A program made the translations under genes and the position numbers. From contig CM065381.1 in the NCBI GenBank assembly GCA_033060915.1, forward strand, positions 3,626,001 through 3,690,000: a stretch of DNA of 64,000 nucleotides. The letters are read 5' to 3'. Of the stretch, positions 62,061-64,000 are shown one piece after another (the stretch's first letter is position 1; each line of letters opens with the position of its first letter). The stretch comes from Euryodendron excelsum (taxonomy: Eukaryota; Streptophyta; Magnoliopsida; Ericales; Pentaphylacaceae). Under the pieces are notes generated by a model. It ran no database searches, was not told the origin of the DNA, and worked only from the letters and a program-made list of their open reading frames with translations.

Positions 62061-64000
62061 AGTGATGTGTGGGAGTTGACGGCACATCAATTGGTTTTCC
62101 GGTTTGGAAGTTATGCAAAGTTTTAGAATTTTGAAACATAGGTTTTCAGAGTTAGGCCAACTAGGCCGTTAGGGTAGAAATGGGGAGGAAGGGCTTGGGG
62201 AGTGTGAAACTTGGCAGGAGGCACCGGTGTGACATGAGTGACATGTGGGAGTTGAAGGCACATCAATTGGTTTTTTGGTTTGAAAGTTATGCAAAGTTTT
62301 AGAATTTAAAAACTTAGGCTTTCGAAGGAATGCCAACTCGGCCGTTAGGATACCGAAATGGGGAGGAAGGGTCGAGGGACTGTGAAACTTGACGGAAGGC
62401 GCCAGTGTGACATGAATGACGTGTGGGAATTGACGATATATCAATCGGCTTCTTGGTTTGGAAGTTATGTAATGTTTTAGAATTTATAAACTTCAGTTCT
62501 CAGAGGTAGGCCAACTTCGCCGTTGGGGTACCAAAATGGAGAGTGTGAAACTTGACGGGAGGCACCGGTGTGACACGAGTGACATGTGGAAGTTGACGGC
62601 ACGTTAATCGGTTTCCTAATTTGGAAGTTATGCAATGTTTTAGAATTTCGAAACTTAGGTTCTTGGAGGTAGGCTAACTCGGCCATTGGGGTATCAAAAT
62701 GGGGAGGAAGGGTCTAAGAAGTGTGAAACTTGACGGGAGGCACTGATGTGATACGAGTGACATGTGGGAGTTGACGGCACGTTAATAAATTTCCCAGTTT
62801 GGAAATTACGCAAAGTTTTAGAATTTCAAAACTTAGGTTTTTGGAGGTAAGCCAACTCGGCCGGTGGGGTATCAAAATGGAGAGGAAGGGTCCAGGGAGT
62901 GTGCAATTAACGGGAGGCATCAATGTGACACAAGTGACGTGTGAGAGTTGATAGCACGTCAATTGATTTTCCATTTTGAAAGTTATGCAATGTTTTAGAA
63001 TTTCAAAACTAAGATTCTCAGAGATAGGCCAACTCGGTCGTTGGGGTACTGAAATTGGGAGGAAGGGTCCGGGGAGTGTGAAACTTGACGGGAGACACCT
63101 GTGTGACACAAGTAACATGTGGGAGTTGACGGCACATCAATTGGTTTTCCGGTTTGGAAGTTATGCAATGTTTTAAAATTTTGAAACTTAGGTTTTTGAA
63201 GGTAGGCTAACGCGGCCGTTGGGGTACCGAAATGGGGAGGAAGGGTCTAGGGAGTGTGAAACTTGACGAGAGGCACCGGTGTGACACAAGTGACATGTGG
63301 AAGTTGATAACATGTCAATTGGTTTCCCGATTTGGAAGTTTTGCAAAATTTTAGAATTTCAAAACTTAGGTTCTCAGAGGTAGGCCAACTCGGTCGTTAG
63401 GATACCGAAATGGGGAGGAAGGGTTCAGGGAGTGTGAAAATTGATGGGAGGCACCGGTGTGACATGAGTGACGTGTGGGAGTTGACGACACATCAATCAT
63501 TTTTCCAGTTTCGAAGTTATGCAAAGTTTTAGAATTTTGAAACTTAGGTTCTCGGAGGTAGGCCAACTCAGTCGTTGGGCTACCAAAATGGGGAGGAAGG
63601 GTCCAGGGAGTGTGAAACTTGACGGGAGGCATTGGACACGAATGACATGTAGGAGTTGACGACACGTCAATCGGTTTTCCAGTTTGGAAGTTATGCAAAG
63701 TTTTAGAATTTCAAAACTTAGGTTCTTAGAGGTAAGCCAACTCAGCTGTTGGGGTACCGAAATGGGGAGGAAGGGTCCAGGGAGTATGAAACTTGACAGG
63801 AGGAACCGATGTGACATGAGTGACGTGTGGGAGTTGATGGCACATCAATCAGTTTTTCGATTTTAAAGTTATGCAATGTTTTAGAATTTCGAAACTTAGG
63901 TTCTCAGAAGTAGGCCAACTCGGCTGTCGGGGTATCGAAATGGGGAGGAGAGGTCCAGAGAGTGTGAAACTTGATGGGAGGCACCGGTCTGATACGAGTA
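62061..64000. repeat. Tandem satellite array, ~178-bp monomer, at least 11 units, open at the window end
   Basis: The anchor 'gggagttgacggcac' (or close variants) recurs at 62071, 62247, 62425, 62588, 62766, 62943, 63121, 63299, 63477, 63651 and 63829. Spacings are 176, 178, 163, 178, 177, 178, 178, 178, 174 and 178. The 163 and 174 steps are internal deletions. Every unit carries, in order, 'tttggaagttatgca', 'gttttagaattt', 'aaacttagg', 'taggccaactcggc', 'gaaatggggaggaagggt', 'gtgtgaaacttgac' and 'ggaggcaccggtgtgac'. Units are roughly 85-95% alike by eye. The array is richer in G and C than the flanking DNA and begins exactly where the MULE relic ends. Open minus-strand frames here are read-through of the repeat, not genes. 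Confidence 0.95.

Noticed and set aside
62169..63866. Minus- and plus-strand frames of 60-134 codons across the satellite
   Set aside because: They are the repeat monomer read in rotating frames; peptides repeat with the 178-bp period and stops interrupt them.
62061..64000. CRISPR array
   Set aside because: The repeats are directly adjacent with no unique spacers and this is plant nuclear DNA; it is an ordinary tandem satellite.

Overview
This is nuclear DNA from a flowering plant, most likely a core eudicot. It is AT-rich, its genes have many introns with plant-type GT..AG borders, and it carries plant transposon relics (Au-type SINE, plant LINE, MULE, a long solo LTR). I cannot place it to genus.

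Three genes can be read exon by exon. (1) 12607-18741, + strand, 8 exons: an ALA-interacting subunit of the CDC50/LEM3 family (352 aa), the partner of P4-ATPase lipid flippases. (2) 26200/26323-38072, + strand, 15 exons: an FGGY-family carbohydrate kinase of the D-ribulokinase type (580 aa from the inner start, 621 aa from the outer). (3) 57311-40920, - strand, 5 exons: a PAT1 homologue (803 aa), an mRNA-decapping and P-body factor. FGGY and PAT1 converge, with about 2.8 kb between their stop codons. The three genes do not form a pathway; their order is ordinary plant gene neighbourhood.

The rest is transposon-derived or low-complexity. From 1 to 12.6 kb there is a foldback MITE with long inverted ends (5584-6038), a tRNA-derived SINE with a 16-bp target duplication (8092-8313), several elements rich in the GCTTATAAGC motif, and two tandem duplications. 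From 19 to 26 kb there are relic repeats and a solo LTR of 2117 bp with a perfect 5-bp target duplication (23116-25242). FGGY introns hold the 3' end of a LINE, with a long C-run/G-run inserted in it, and a TIR element with an 8-10 bp target duplication. PAT1 introns hold a tandemly duplicated element of the same TIR family, a third copy with an imperfect 9-bp duplication, and the endonuclease end of a decayed LINE.

The right end (60.0-64.0 kb) is the least ordinary part. A decayed Mutator-like transposase N-terminus stops abruptly where a tandem satellite of about 178 bp begins. At least 11 monomers are present and the array runs off the window edge.
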